From the NCBI GenBank assembly GCA_963707075.1, contig CAVPOX010000015.1:372001-436000 (forward strand): a stretch of 64,000 nt of DNA, read 5' to 3'. The translations under genes were made by a program, and so were the position numbers. The stretch is from CAXMQZ01 sp963707075. GTDB taxonomy: Bacteria > Acidobacteriota > Thermoanaerobaculia > Multivoradales > JAHEKO01. The notes under the pieces were generated by a model. The model saw only the letters and a program-made list of their open reading frames with translations. It was not told where the DNA came from and did no database searches. Positions 41,000-50,077 of this stretch are shown in pieces (the first letter of the stretch is position 1; the number at the start of each line of letters is the position of its first letter).

Positions 41000-43443
41000 A
41001 CCGAGGAAGGTACCGCTTCCCTGAGCGGCTGACCGAGGAGCTCCGCGAGAGGAACAGGATGGGCAATGTGGTGGCCTTGCACGCAGTCGACTTTCATCTC
41101 CCGCAAAGCTGTCAGGGTGTCGGCGTCCTCGACCGACTCCGCGATGGTTCTGATCTGCATGACATGCCCCACATGGTTGATCGATTCGACCAGCGCCCTC
41201 TGGGTCGAGTCCCGGCACAGACCACGAACGAATTGCCCGTCAATCTTGATGTAGTCGACCGGGAAGTTTCGCAGATAGGCGAATGAGCTGAGCCCGCTGC
41301 CAAAGTCGTCCAGGACGAAGCCACAACCCCGGTCTCGCAGCACTGAAATGAATCGCTGTGCCTTCTCGAAGTTCGTGACAGTCGCCGTTTCGGTGATCTC
41401 GAAGAAGAGATTTCGCGGCTCCGCTCCACGGTAGCTCAACTCGTGCAGGACGAATTCGAGAAATCGGTCGTCTCCGAGGGAGTGGCCGGAGATATTGACA
41501 CAACACCGGGGGAGCGTTGGTGTCGATGCGTCGGCCAGCATGGTGAAGCAGTGCGTCAGCACCCAGCGGTCGATCGCGGAGACGATCCGATGCCGCTCAG
41601 CGACGGGGATAAAGCGACCCGGCAGCATCAGATCGCCGTTCTTGTCTTGAATGCGTACGAGAATCTCGTACATCGGTGACCGGCTCTCCTCAGGCTGCAG
41701 GGGCTGAATGAGCTGGGCATGCAGCTCGAAGCTGTTATCGCGCAGGGCATCCTGGACCTGATGAAGGACCTCGAGCCGAGTATGTCGCTCGGTGGTCGCG
41801 ACCTCTTCCGGCTCATACTCGTAGAGCCGATTGCCACCCCGTTGTTTGGCCAGATAGCAGGCCGCCTCGGCGGCAGCCAGGACCTTTTCGACATTCTCTT
41901 CGTCGGGACCGACGCCGGCCAGGCCGGTGCTCAAGCTGACGGACAGGGACGTGTCTTCCCACGCGAAACGAAACGACTTCAGATCTTTGTAGAGCTTGTC
42001 CATTAGCTCGCGAGCCTGCGAGATCGTGCAGCTCTCCAGCAGGACAGCAAACTTGTCACCGCCCACGCGACCGAGGGTGTCGGTCTCGCGAAAGCGACAC
42101 TTGAGGAACGATGCGAACTGCTTGAGCATCTTGTCCCCCGCGGGGTGGCCCCAGGTGTCGTTGACCAACTTGAATCCGTCGAGGTCCAAATAGAGCAGCG
42201 TGTCCTGACGGCGCGCCTTTCTCGCTTCTGTCAGTGCATTTCCGAGACGGCGCTCGAAGTCCGTGCGGTTGACCAGATCGGTCAGTGGGTCGTGGGTAGC
42301 CAGATACACCATGCTCCGCTCGGATTGCTTTTGCTCCTGCACGTCCTTGAGCACCAGCACTCCACCGATGACGGCGGAATCATGATCACGCATGAGGGCC
42401 GTGTTGTATCGCAGGTGCACCTCGCTGCCGTCGTGGCGTTGCACTCTGCAAGTCCTGCCTTCCGTCGAAGGCGTCTCATCGAGCAGGCAACGATCCATGG
42501 GATCTTCCATGGCCTCGCCGGTTTCCGGATCGAAAAAGACGAGGATGTCCTTCAAAAGGCGTCCGCGGGCCTTGTCGAGGCTCAGACCGATGATGGTCTC
42601 CGCCGGTGCACTGAGATCGGTGATTCTCCCGTCGAGATCGGTCCGAAGGACCCCATCGCTGATCGACGCCAGCACAGCGAAGTTGATTTCCTGCTCCCGC
42701 ACGAGTAGCTCGGCTGCCCGCCTTCGATCGGAAACGTCGGTGGCGACGCCAACCAGATGCTCAGTCTGTCCGTCGATTCCGACAACGGCTTGACCTCGCA
42801 GCACCAGCCACTTGTCCTCACCGGCGGGGTCGACGACACCGATCTCGAGGAATAGCGGGTCCCGGTCATTCAGGGATTTGCGGATGGCATGCTTCAGCAC
42901 GACGAGGTCGTCCGGTCTGACCTGGTTGAAGAACGCTCGGCCGGTAGTCGACAGCGAGGGTGCACCATCAGTCAGGAGGTTTCTCGGCAGGCCGTAAACA
43001 GTCAGTTCGTCGTTTGAAATCCGCCAGTCCCAGCTCACGGTGCGTCCAGCGCGTTGCACGAGCTTGAGCTGGACCTCGGCTTCCCGCCGCGAGAGATCGG
43101 ATTCCTTCAGATCGTGAACGTCGAAAGCGGTTGCGAGGGTGGCGGCCGATCCGCGAAAGAGAACCGGCTGCAACCACAGCTCGACCCAACGGCAGTCGCC
43201 ATTCTTCTTGACGATCTGGATGTGATCGTGACTGCCGCCCGACAGAGCCGCAGGCCCTTCGTAGCGTGCCCGGAACTGGGGATGAACGAGGCTGAGGAAG
43301 GGGCGACCCAGAAGTTCCCTGGCCGACCGCCCGGTCAGGATCTTGCTGGCGGGATTGATGTACAGAATCTGGTCGGCGTCGAAGACCAGAATGGCCGCTG
43401 ACGTACCCTCTATGAGAGGGTGAAATCGTTCATCGATGTCCAT
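40996..43443 (-). CDS. Triple-PAS, degenerate GGDEF, EAL protein
   Basis: This 815-residue cytoplasmic protein has three PAS domains (about residues 5-120, 135-255 and 260-375), a GGDEF domain and an EAL domain. The cyclase motif reads GGDKF (codons 42049-42063); the lost Glu coordinates metal, so the domain is probably not a cyclase and may only bind GTP or dimerise. The EAL part has YEILVR, VLDDFGSGLSSFAYL and YIKIDGQFV, with the key acidic residues kept, so it may be a phosphodiesterase. The ATG at 43443 has GGAGG 5 bases upstream; an ATG at 43455 is less likely. Its stop overlaps the MFS stop by 4 bases. Confidence 0.92.
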   Translation of the reverse strand: MDIDERFHPLIEGTSAAILVFDADQILYINPASKILTGRSARELLGRPFLSLVHPQFRARYEGPAALSGGSHDHIQIVKKNGDCRWVELWLQPVLFRGSAATLATAFDVHDLKESDLSRREAEVQLKLVQRAGRTVSWDWRISNDELTVYGLPRNLLTDGAPSLSTTGRAFFNQVRPDDLVVLKHAIRKSLNDRDPLFLEIGVVDPAGEDKWLVLRGQAVVGIDGQTEHLVGVATDVSDRRRAAELLVREQEINFAVLASISDGVLRTDLDGRITDLSAPAETIIGLSLDKARGRLLKDILVFFDPETGEAMEDPMDRCLLDETPSTEGRTCRVQRHDGSEVHLRYNTALMRDHDSAVIGGVLVLKDVQEQKQSERSMVYLATHDPLTDLVNRTDFERRLGNALTEARKARRQDTLLYLDLDGFKLVNDTWGHPAGDKMLKQFASFLKCRFRETDTLGRVGGDKFAVLLESCTISQARELMDKLYKDLKSFRFAWEDTSLSVSLSTGLAGVGPDEENVEKVLAAAEAACYLAKQRGGNRLYEYEPEEVATTERHTRLEVLHQVQDALRDNSFELHAQLIQPLQPEESRSPMYEILVRIQDKNGDLMLPGRFIPVAERHRIVSAIDRWVLTHCFTMLADASTPTLPRCCVNISGHSLGDDRFLEFVLHELSYRGAEPRNLFFEITETATVTNFEKAQRFISVLRDRGCGFVLDDFGSGLSSFAYLRNFPVDYIKIDGQFVRGLCRDSTQRALVESINHVGHVMQIRTIAESVEDADTLTALREMKVDCVQGHHIAHPVPLAELLGQPLREAVPSSV

Positions 43444-43591
43444 CCTCGCCTCCATCTCTCTCGATAGGTAATTCTGACCTCCGGAGTCCGACTTGTCTGT
43501 GAACTCGCTAACGAGCCCGCGGCAAGGTCGGAACGGGAGGACTTCGGTCTTAGCTATCTCTGCATTTGACCTGCCGCTCAGAGTCGGCAGA

Positions 43592-43825
43592 ATGGAGGCG
43601 ATGAGTTTTCAGGCCAGCAGCGCGCTAGCAGAAGAACCCGATGACAGCGTCGAGGTGTCGGTGGTCATGCCGCCCGACATGATCGCGGCTCTCCGCGTCG
43701 CCGGGTTCCAAAGGCAATCGCTGGGCTACAGCGAGGTCGATATCTGCAGCCTGGTATGTGAGGCAGTCTCCGAATGGCTCGAACGCGAAATCGAGGGAAC
43801 CTCGACCGTCAGGATCTGTCTTTGA
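43592..43825 (+). CDS. Small hypothetical protein
   Basis: A 77-residue reading frame starts at ATG 43592 (or ATG 43601), with the sequence VEVSVVMPPDMIAALRVAGFQ, then SEVDICSLVCEAVSEWLERE. The pattern of a beta strand followed by helices is reminiscent of ribbon-helix-helix proteins, but no motif is decisive. It fills the gap between the divergent GGDEF-EAL gene and the convergent Rho-N-like gene. An in-frame extension back to 43493 is possible but looks non-coding. Confidence 0.5.
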   Translation: MEAMSFQASSALAEEPDDSVEVSVVMPPDMIAALRVAGFQRQSLGYSEVDICSLVCEAVSEWLEREIEGTSTVRICL

Positions 43826-43837
43826 GACGGTGAGAGC

Positions 43838-44161
43838 CTAGACGGTGGCCCGACGCAGCGCCCGCTTGAGTCGGTGGATCTTGCGTCGGACCCTTTTCAG
43901 CTCCCGCCTGTCTCCAGACTGCAGCGCCTTTTCCCGATCCTGCTTGAGAGCTTTGATTTCGCTCTTCACAGCGGCTTTGTCCACGCCCACCACCTCGTGG
44001 TGCACATGGGCGTCGATCCCCAGGGCCTCACACAGCTTCGTCAGCAGCTCCTCCTTGTGCATGGTGGAGTAGCCAGCGAGACTGTCGGGCTCGGTCTCCT
44101 TCGCCAGGTCCCGCAGCTGGGCGACGGTCATTCCATGAAGCTCTTCGTAGGTATGGCTCAT
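43838..44161 (-). CDS. Rho-N/SAP-like small protein with basic coiled coil
   Basis: This 107-residue protein begins with LHGMTVAQLRDLAKE and HKEELLTKLCEALGI, the helix-extended-helix pattern of Rho N-terminal or SAP-like nucleic-acid-binding domains. The second half is a strongly basic helix (KSEIKALKQDREKALQSGD, then RRKIHRLKRALRRA). It probably binds nucleic acid. Similar short proteins occur as single genes in many bacteria without a proven role. It is divergent from the PilZ gene at 44253, with 91 bases between. Confidence 0.8.
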   Translation of the reverse strand: MSHTYEELHGMTVAQLRDLAKETEPDSLAGYSTMHKEELLTKLCEALGIDAHVHHEVVGVDKAAVKSEIKALKQDREKALQSGDRRELKRVRRKIHRLKRALRRATV

Positions 44162-44252
44162 GAATCAAGTGTATCGCGCTCTTTCCGGTGGCCACAAAGC
44201 CAGTGAAGTAGCCAACACCTAAAGCTCTCGATCTAACGCATAATGGGGCGTC

Positions 44253-44933
44253 ATGGGCGAGTCGATCCTGATCATCGGACCACATCGGCAGGTGCACGAC
44301 TTGTTCAACCCCTTGTGGGTGGAGCTCGGGGTCGAGAAACAACGATTCAATTCGACCGAAGCCGCGATCGAGGTCCTGCAGAGCGGCGCGCCGCCGAGCG
44401 CTATTCTGATCTCCTACCCACTCTGGGACTCGAGTGTGGAAGACATCCTGGCAGCAATGACGCGGATTCTGGGTAGTGAGCGAAGTGTGCCGGTGTTGCT
44501 ACTCGCTCCGGCGGACGCACTGTTCGAAGTGGCCGCACTCGAGGATCGAGGTGTCAAGGTTCTCTCGGAAGGCAAGCCGCCGGAGGATCTCGTGCAGGAA
44601 CTGCAGGAGCTGCTAGGGCGGGCGCAGCGAGACCATCCGAGATTCATCGTCCGCATGTCGGTGCAGGTCGAATCGGGATCGGTGCTGAGAGCTTGTCAGT
44701 CCGAGGATATCTCGCTGAGCGGCATGCTCATTCGCACCAGCGAGGAGTTTCCGATAGGTGCGGATCTGGAGCTAGAGTTCACCGTGGCCGATGAAGACGA
44801 GTCGATTCGATGTCGGGCACGGGTTGTTCGGTTCACCCATCCTGGGACCGAGAAAACGAGAGGCATGGGTGTGCGATTCACGGCCTTCGAAGAAGACGGT
44901 GCGGAAAGGCTGGAGAGGTATCTGTCGGAGTAG
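44253..44933 (+). CDS. PilZ-domain protein with receiver-like N-terminal domain
   Basis: This 226-residue protein has an N-terminal domain shaped like a response-regulator receiver (ESILIIGPHRQVHDLF, AILISYPLW) but without the phospho-accepting Asp. The C-terminal PilZ domain has DHPRFIVRMSV (RxxxR) and EDISLSGMLI (D/NxSxxG), the residues that bind c-di-GMP. It is likely a c-di-GMP effector whose receiver-like part serves protein contact only. Two GGDEF-EAL proteins are encoded upstream in this region. The DUF4388 gene starts 159 bases downstream. Confidence 0.88.
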   Translation: MGESILIIGPHRQVHDLFNPLWVELGVEKQRFNSTEAAIEVLQSGAPPSAILISYPLWDSSVEDILAAMTRILGSERSVPVLLLAPADALFEVAALEDRGVKVLSEGKPPEDLVQELQELLGRAQRDHPRFIVRMSVQVESGSVLRACQSEDISLSGMLIRTSEEFPIGADLELEFTVADEDESIRCRARVVRFTHPGTEKTRGMGVRFTAFEEDGAERLERYLSE

Positions 44934-45092
44934 GTTGCTGTCGTCTGCGGAGTCTTCAATGAGCGTTTTGCGTATAGAAGCAGCTCGATTTGCTAGCAGG
45001 CCTTGTGTCTTGGCCGTATAGTGAGAAGGGATTGGCCAGTGGGCATGGAGTCTGGTCGAATTCCTCGACTGTTTAGAGCTGGAGTCCCGTTC

Positions 45093-46340
45093 ATGGACAA
45101 TAACGAGGTAATGCTGAGAGACGACAAGGGCAAGGTGGTCCGGGTCGTCGGTGCAGAGAAGGAGGGAACCCTGCCGCCGGGTGGATCGTTCCACCTGGTC
45201 GTGACTTCGCCGGAAGTCCTGATCCTCCAGCGCTTGAGTGACTCCGACGACAAGACAACGGATGGCAAGATCCTGATGGCGGGAGAGGTGGTGTCGCATA
45301 CCACTGTGCTGGACATCGTCAATGTGATCTCGGCATCCCGCTGGGCGGGAAGTCTGCATGTCTATGGCTCCGACTCCCATCGACGACTCAACTTCGACCG
45401 CGGTGCATTGCAGTCGGCCACCAGCAACCATCCCGATGATCGCTTGAACAAGGTGATGGTGCGGATGGGAGTCATGACCGCAGCCAACGTGGAGTCGGTC
45501 ATGCGATCCCTCGAGCCTCCCTCGAGACTAGGCAAACTCCTGGTGGAGAAGGGCTACATCAGTCGCCAACAGCTCTTCGACCTCCTGAACAAGCAGACCG
45601 AGGAGATCTTCTTCTCGGCCATCCTCGAAACGCGGGGAAGCTATGTCTTCATCGTCGGCGACGAGCGAGGGGTCCAGCCGAGCACGATCGCGCACATACC
45701 GGTCCAGGAGCTCTTGCTGCGGGGCGCCGAGCGTCTCGACAGCTTGAAGCAATTCGAGAGCCTGGTCCCCGATATCGAGCTCTGTCCGGAGATGCAGACC
45801 GGAGTCGAGGTCACCCAGCTGGATCCCAAGACGCGTTTGGTTCTGGCGCTCAGCAATGGCGAGCGGTCATTGAGGGATATCGCAAGTGAGACCTGGCTGG
45901 GCAAGTTCGAGACGATGAAGATCACGCGGGAGCTGGTCAAGAAAGGGTTTGTTCGGCTCAAGCATCGCACCCCGTCGACTCAGGAGGAGATTCGCCGTCT
46001 CGCTGGATCTTTCAACGAGTTGCTGCGTTACATCTTCGCTGCAGTCGAACAGCACGGTAGCGTCGTGCAGACCCGCGAAGAGATCAATCGGTGGCTGGAT
46101 CGTAGTACCCGTGCGGGCTTGATTCCGGGAGGGGTGGCGGAAGACGGCAGCTTCTCTCTGGACCCTTCAGTGGCGGGCGCTAGACGGTCGGATGACAGAC
46201 AACTGGCGGGTTTGGTGCGCGAAACCCTCTACGAGTTAACCTCGTTTGCCCTCTTTGCGGCCAGTCTGTCCATGCCTCTGGACGAGGAGCGCAAGCTGTC
46301 CCAGGAAGTCTACCGTCGCCTACACGCGCTCGATTTCTGA
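45093..46340 (+). CDS. DUF4388-domain protein
   Basis: This 415-residue cytoplasmic protein contains a DUF4388 block (VLDIVNVISASRWAGSLHVYG, LNFDRGALQSATSN), followed by helical repeats with RLGKLLVEKGYISRQQLFDLLNKQ and then a winged-helix-like region (LVLALSNGERSLRDIA). DUF4388 proteins are common in Myxococcota and Acidobacteriota beside motility and signalling genes; their biochemical role is unproven. ATG at 45093 has GGAG upstream; an ATG at 45045 is possible. Its end overlaps the convergent PilZ gene by 21 bases, so part of each C-terminus is encoded antisense to the other. Confidence 0.85.
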   Translation: MDNNEVMLRDDKGKVVRVVGAEKEGTLPPGGSFHLVVTSPEVLILQRLSDSDDKTTDGKILMAGEVVSHTTVLDIVNVISASRWAGSLHVYGSDSHRRLNFDRGALQSATSNHPDDRLNKVMVRMGVMTAANVESVMRSLEPPSRLGKLLVEKGYISRQQLFDLLNKQTEEIFFSAILETRGSYVFIVGDERGVQPSTIAHIPVQELLLRGAERLDSLKQFESLVPDIELCPEMQTGVEVTQLDPKTRLVLALSNGERSLRDIASETWLGKFETMKITRELVKKGFVRLKHRTPSTQEEIRRLAGSFNELLRYIFAAVEQHGSVVQTREEINRWLDRSTRAGLIPGGVAEDGSFSLDPSVAGARRSDDRQLAGLVRETLYELTSFALFAASLSMPLDEERKLSQEVYRRLHALDF

Positions 46341-47264
46341 GCTGCAGTCGGAAGTTTCTTCCGCCGCCTTCGCCTTACGCCGCAAAATCTGATCGATCAG
46401 GGACCCGGTGAACAAGTCGGTGGCAGCCTTCAGGGCGCCGAGATGTTCCGGTGTCAGGGGACGGTCAGCGGCGTCGGCATACAGCACAGCGACCAGGCGG
46501 TCCTTGATGCGGACCGGAAACAACACGCATTCGCGATGCAAGCTGCCATGCCAGCAGCGCAAGAGCTGCAGGTGAGCGAACATGGCCGGGAGCATCCCGT
46601 AGAAGAAGCTGCCGCCACGTTGCAGATACATGAAGATCGAGGTCTGAGCCAAACTTAACCGAAGTCTGAGCAGCCGTTCTGGAATCAGGGTCGGGCCTCG
46701 TCCCAACCAGGCGCGAATCTCGTCGCCCTGCAGGCGGAAGAGCACGAGGTGCTCGAAGTCCGCTGAAAGCAGGTCGAGCAGTAGTTCAGCAGATTCATCT
46801 GGAGAGTCAGCCTGGCGGAGGCGCTCGATGCGATCCTCGGTCAGCCGCTCATCGTCCTGGCGCGACTCGACTGGGGCAGCGGGCAACGGGATCTCAGCTC
46901 GCGCAATCGGATCGACAGCGCGATCCTGTACTCCAACGAAGGAGACACCGGAACGGAAAAACGGCGCCTCGTGGTTCTCTTCGAGGGGCTCCTGGACGAG
47001 GACTCTCTGACACCAACGCACCTCTCCTTCGACCATCAGAGAACGGCCTTCATCCTGTAGTTCGAAGAGATAGCTCCCGCCGACCGAGAAAGGGTGGTTT
47101 GTCGCGATAGCCATGCCCCGGTTACTCATATTGAGGATCTCCAGACGATCCCCGGCGGGTTGGACATGGATGTTCGGGACCAGCATCCGGACATGACGCC
47201 GGCGCTCGAATGGCCGGGTCTCCGCATTGAACGGAATGACGCTGGCTGATGTCGACTCTCTCAT
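46320..47264 (-). CDS. PilZ-domain protein with GAF-like C-terminal domain
   Basis: This 314-residue protein has an N-terminal PilZ domain with FERRRHVRMLV (RxxxR) and ILNMSNRGMAIA (NxSxxG), so it should bind c-di-GMP. The C-terminal half (HLVLFRLQGDEIRAWLGRG, VLFPVRIKDRLVAVLYADA) looks like a GAF domain, with a short helical linker between. The chosen start is ATG at 47264, 79 bases from the divergent dnaB start; a start at 47354 would overlap dnaB. It is convergent with the DUF4388 gene, sharing 21 bases. Confidence 0.85.
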   Translation of the reverse strand: MRESTSASVIPFNAETRPFERRRHVRMLVPNIHVQPAGDRLEILNMSNRGMAIATNHPFSVGGSYLFELQDEGRSLMVEGEVRWCQRVLVQEPLEENHEAPFFRSGVSFVGVQDRAVDPIARAEIPLPAAPVESRQDDERLTEDRIERLRQADSPDESAELLLDLLSADFEHLVLFRLQGDEIRAWLGRGPTLIPERLLRLRLSLAQTSIFMYLQRGGSFFYGMLPAMFAHLQLLRCWHGSLHRECVLFPVRIKDRLVAVLYADAADRPLTPEHLGALKAATDLFTGSLIDQILRRKAKAAEETSDCSSEIERV

Positions 47265-47343
47265 GAGTGCGTGTGGTGAAGTTGCCGGAAGGCATTGTAC
47301 ACCCCGTCGCTCCCGATCTGGAATACAATGGCCCTCTTCGGCC

Positions 47344-48690
47344 ATGATCGACACTCTGACAGAGCATAAAACCCTGCCCCATAGCGACGAATCTGAAAGG
47401 GCAGTCCTGGCTGGGGCGATGCTCGATCCGGCGCTGCTGCCTACGGTTTCCGGGCGCCTGACTCCGGAAGACTTCTATACCGAGCGGCATCGAGTTCTCT
47501 ACCGGACCATGCTGGGCCTTCAGGAGAGTGGCACCACGATCGATCTGCGCACCCTTCAGGCCAGCCTCGAACAGCAGAACCGTCTCGAGACCGTCGGCGG
47601 CGTGGCCTACCTGGCGAGTCTCGACCTGGACCTGCCCGATCTGGGTCGACTGGATTCCTATGTGGAGATCGTCAAGGAACGATCGGTCCGCCGTCGCTTG
47701 ATCGAGGCCTGCGGCGAGATCACTCGCAACTGTCTCGATGGCGGGTTGGAAGCCCAGGAGGCCCTCAGCCGGGCGGAGCAGGCCGTTTTGGGGCTCGGTG
47801 AGGAGGCTATTCAAAGGGGTTTCGTTCAGCTATCGAAGATCTTTCACGACACCTTGGCCGATCTCGAAGAACGCCCTGAGAAGGGGTTCCTCGGTATTCC
47901 CACCGGATATGTCGACCTGGACGAGATCACCCGTGGGCTCAACCCGGGAAATCTCGTCATCATCGCGGGTCGACCGGGCATGGGAAAGACCAGCCTGGCG
48001 CTCAACATCGCCGAGCACGTTGCCATTCGTGAGCAGCGAAGCGTGGGGCTCTTCTCCCTGGAGATGAGTCAGGAAGAGCTGGCCCTGCGGATCCTCTCTT
48101 CGGAGGTGGATGTTCCGTTTGGACCACTCCGCTCAGGTCATCTCTCGCAGAAGCAGTGGAATCGGGTCATCCAATCGGTGAAGTCGGTGTCGCGAGCGCC
48201 GCTCTTTATCGATGATTCCGCCAATCCGACGCTCCTGGAGCTGGCCTCGAAGACAAGAAGGCTGAAGGCGGAGCACGGTTTGGACCTGGTGGTTCTCGAC
48301 TACCTCCAGCTGATGCAGGCTGGCGGCCGGTATGAGAGCCGAAATCTCGAGATCGCAGCAATCACCCGCGGACTGAAACAGCTGGCGAAGGAGTTGAACC
48401 TTCCAGTGATCGCACTGTCGCAGCTGTCCCGCCAACCGGAACGCCGCAGCGCTGACCACAGGCCGCAGCTCGCGGATCTCCGGGAATCGGGTTCGATCGA
48501 ACAGGACGCCGATCTGGTCATGTTCATCTACCGCGACGAGGTCTACAACGCCGAATCGCCCGATCAAGGAATCGCCGAACTCATCCTGGCCAAGCATCGA
48601 AATGGTCAGACTGGAACCATCAAGCTGGTCTTCCTCGGAGAGACCACCAAGTTCTGCAATCTGGCGCGCTCGAACGCGACTCCGTTCTAG
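47344..48690 (+). CDS. dnaB: Replicative DNA helicase
   Basis: This 448-residue protein unwinds DNA at the replication fork as a hexamer. The N-terminal domain (SDESERAVLAGAMLDPALLP) is followed by the RecA-like motor with Walker A AGRPGMGKTSLAL, LFSLEMSQEELALRILS, Walker B LVVLDYLQLM and the arginine-finger region ADLRESGSIEQDADLVMFIYRDE. Length is normal and no intein is present. It is followed 16 bases later by radA. Confidence 0.97.
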   Translation: MIDTLTEHKTLPHSDESERAVLAGAMLDPALLPTVSGRLTPEDFYTERHRVLYRTMLGLQESGTTIDLRTLQASLEQQNRLETVGGVAYLASLDLDLPDLGRLDSYVEIVKERSVRRRLIEACGEITRNCLDGGLEAQEALSRAEQAVLGLGEEAIQRGFVQLSKIFHDTLADLEERPEKGFLGIPTGYVDLDEITRGLNPGNLVIIAGRPGMGKTSLALNIAEHVAIREQRSVGLFSLEMSQEELALRILSSEVDVPFGPLRSGHLSQKQWNRVIQSVKSVSRAPLFIDDSANPTLLELASKTRRLKAEHGLDLVVLDYLQLMQAGGRYESRNLEIAAITRGLKQLAKELNLPVIALSQLSRQPERRSADHRPQLADLRESGSIEQDADLVMFIYRDEVYNAESPDQGIAELILAKHRNGQTGTIKLVFLGETTKFCNLARSNATPF

Positions 48691-48706
48691 GCGTTTCGGG
48701 AGCGAC

Positions 48707-50077
48707 ATGGGGCGACGCCCGACCACCATCTTCGTTTGCCAGGAATGCGGCGGCAGTTCTCCGAAGTGGTTGGGGCGGTGCCCGGACTGTGGAGCCTGGG
48801 ACTGCCTCGTCGAGGAGTCTCAGCCAGACCCATTGACCCGGAGCGATGAGCCCGGCCGAATGCCAGAGGTCCTGAGCCTGCAGTCCGCGGGAGAGGAAGA
48901 AGCGAGACGAACCCAGACCGGGACGCCGATACTGGATCGGGCGCTCGGCGGGGGGCTGGTGACCGGCAGCGCAGTACTGCTTGCTGGTGAGCCGGGAATC
49001 GGCAAGTCGACGCTCCTTTTGCAGCTGGCCGATAGCCTGGGCAGCACAGCTGGCACGGTGCTTTACGTCAGCGCCGAAGAGTCCGTGAGCCAGTTGCGGT
49101 TACGCGCGGAGAGGTTGGGCTGCGATGCTGCCGGCGTCAAATTAATCGCCGAGACCGCACTGGAGTCTATTCAGGAGGCACTTGCGGCAGATCGATACCA
49201 GGCGATTCTGGTCGATTCGGTCCAGGCGATCCGCAGCCTGGAGCTCTCGGCGCCACCAGGCGCAATCAGCCAGGTCAGACAGGTCGCAAACCGTTTGGTG
49301 GAGACTTGCAAACGCCACGGCTCGACCCTCGTCATGGTCGGGCATATCACCAAGGACGGTGCGATCGCCGGCCCCAAGTCCCTCGAGCACCTCGTCGACA
49401 CTGTGCTCTCATTCGAGGGCGACGGGGCGGCCGAGTACCGCATCCTGCGTGCCACCAAGAACCGATTCGGTCCGACGGGTGAAGTCGCGATGTTCGAGAT
49501 GTGTGACTCGGGCCTGCTGCCAATCACCGATCCCTCGCGCGTGCTCGTGTCGCAGCGACGCGAGGATGTTTGCGGGTCGGCCGTGACATCGAGTCTGCAA
49601 GGATCGCGTCCTTTGCTGGTGGAGGTGCAGGCCCTGGTTCACGCCACGAGCTTTCCTGCGCCGCGGCGGATGGCTGTAGGTTGTGATTCCAACAGGCTCG
49701 TCCTTCTGGTCGCTGTTCTGGAAAGGTTCGGCGGACTCTCCTTTGCCGATCGCGACATCTTCGTCAATGCTGTCGGCGGTCTGACCCTGCGCGAGCCCGC
49801 CGCCGACCTGGCGATCAGTGCTGCTCTGGCTTCGGCTTTGCTCGACCGCCCCCTGCCGAAGGGGGCGGTCTTCTTTGGCGAAGTCGGCCTTCTGGGAGAA
49901 GTGCGACCGGTGTCCAGGGTGGAGTCAAGGCTCAAGGAAGCGGCCCATCTGGGCTATCGCAGAGCGATAATGCCGACCGCTCAAAGGGAGCTGGACTCCA
50001 ATGACATCGAGATTCAGGAGATTGACACTCTCTCCGAGCTTCTGCAGGCGGTTATCGGCCGCCCCGCTTCCACCTAG
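48707..50077 (+). CDS. radA: DNA repair protein RadA/Sms
   Basis: This 456-residue protein processes recombination intermediates. It has an N-terminal zinc finger (CQECGGSSPKWLGRCPDC), Walker A GEPGIGKST, the RadA-specific ATKNRFGPTGEVAMF (KNRFG) motif and a C-terminal Lon-like domain without the protease Ser-Lys pair. ATG at 48707 follows GGGAG 9 bases upstream; the longer frame from 48602 overlaps dnaB. It is co-oriented with dnaB and likely co-transcribed. Its stop shares CTAG with the convergent purC gene. Confidence 0.96.
   Translation: MGRRPTTIFVCQECGGSSPKWLGRCPDCGAWDCLVEESQPDPLTRSDEPGRMPEVLSLQSAGEEEARRTQTGTPILDRALGGGLVTGSAVLLAGEPGIGKSTLLLQLADSLGSTAGTVLYVSAEESVSQLRLRAERLGCDAAGVKLIAETALESIQEALAADRYQAILVDSVQAIRSLELSAPPGAISQVRQVANRLVETCKRHGSTLVMVGHITKDGAIAGPKSLEHLVDTVLSFEGDGAAEYRILRATKNRFGPTGEVAMFEMCDSGLLPITDPSRVLVSQRREDVCGSAVTSSLQGSRPLLVEVQALVHATSFPAPRRMAVGCDSNRLVLLVAVLERFGGLSFADRDIFVNAVGGLTLREPAADLAISAALASALLDRPLPKGAVFFGEVGLLGEVRPVSRVESRLKEAAHLGYRRAIMPTAQRELDSNDIEIQEIDTLSELLQAVIGRPAST

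Noticed and set aside
39734..41218. 494-codon open frame on the minus strand
   Set aside because: It is antisense to the MFS transporter gene, and its translation is Gln/His/Arg-rich low-complexity sequence without domains.
45017..45022. TATAGT as a -10 box for the DUF4388 gene
   Set aside because: No -35 hexamer lies 16-18 bases upstream; the nearest TTGCTA is 21 bases away.
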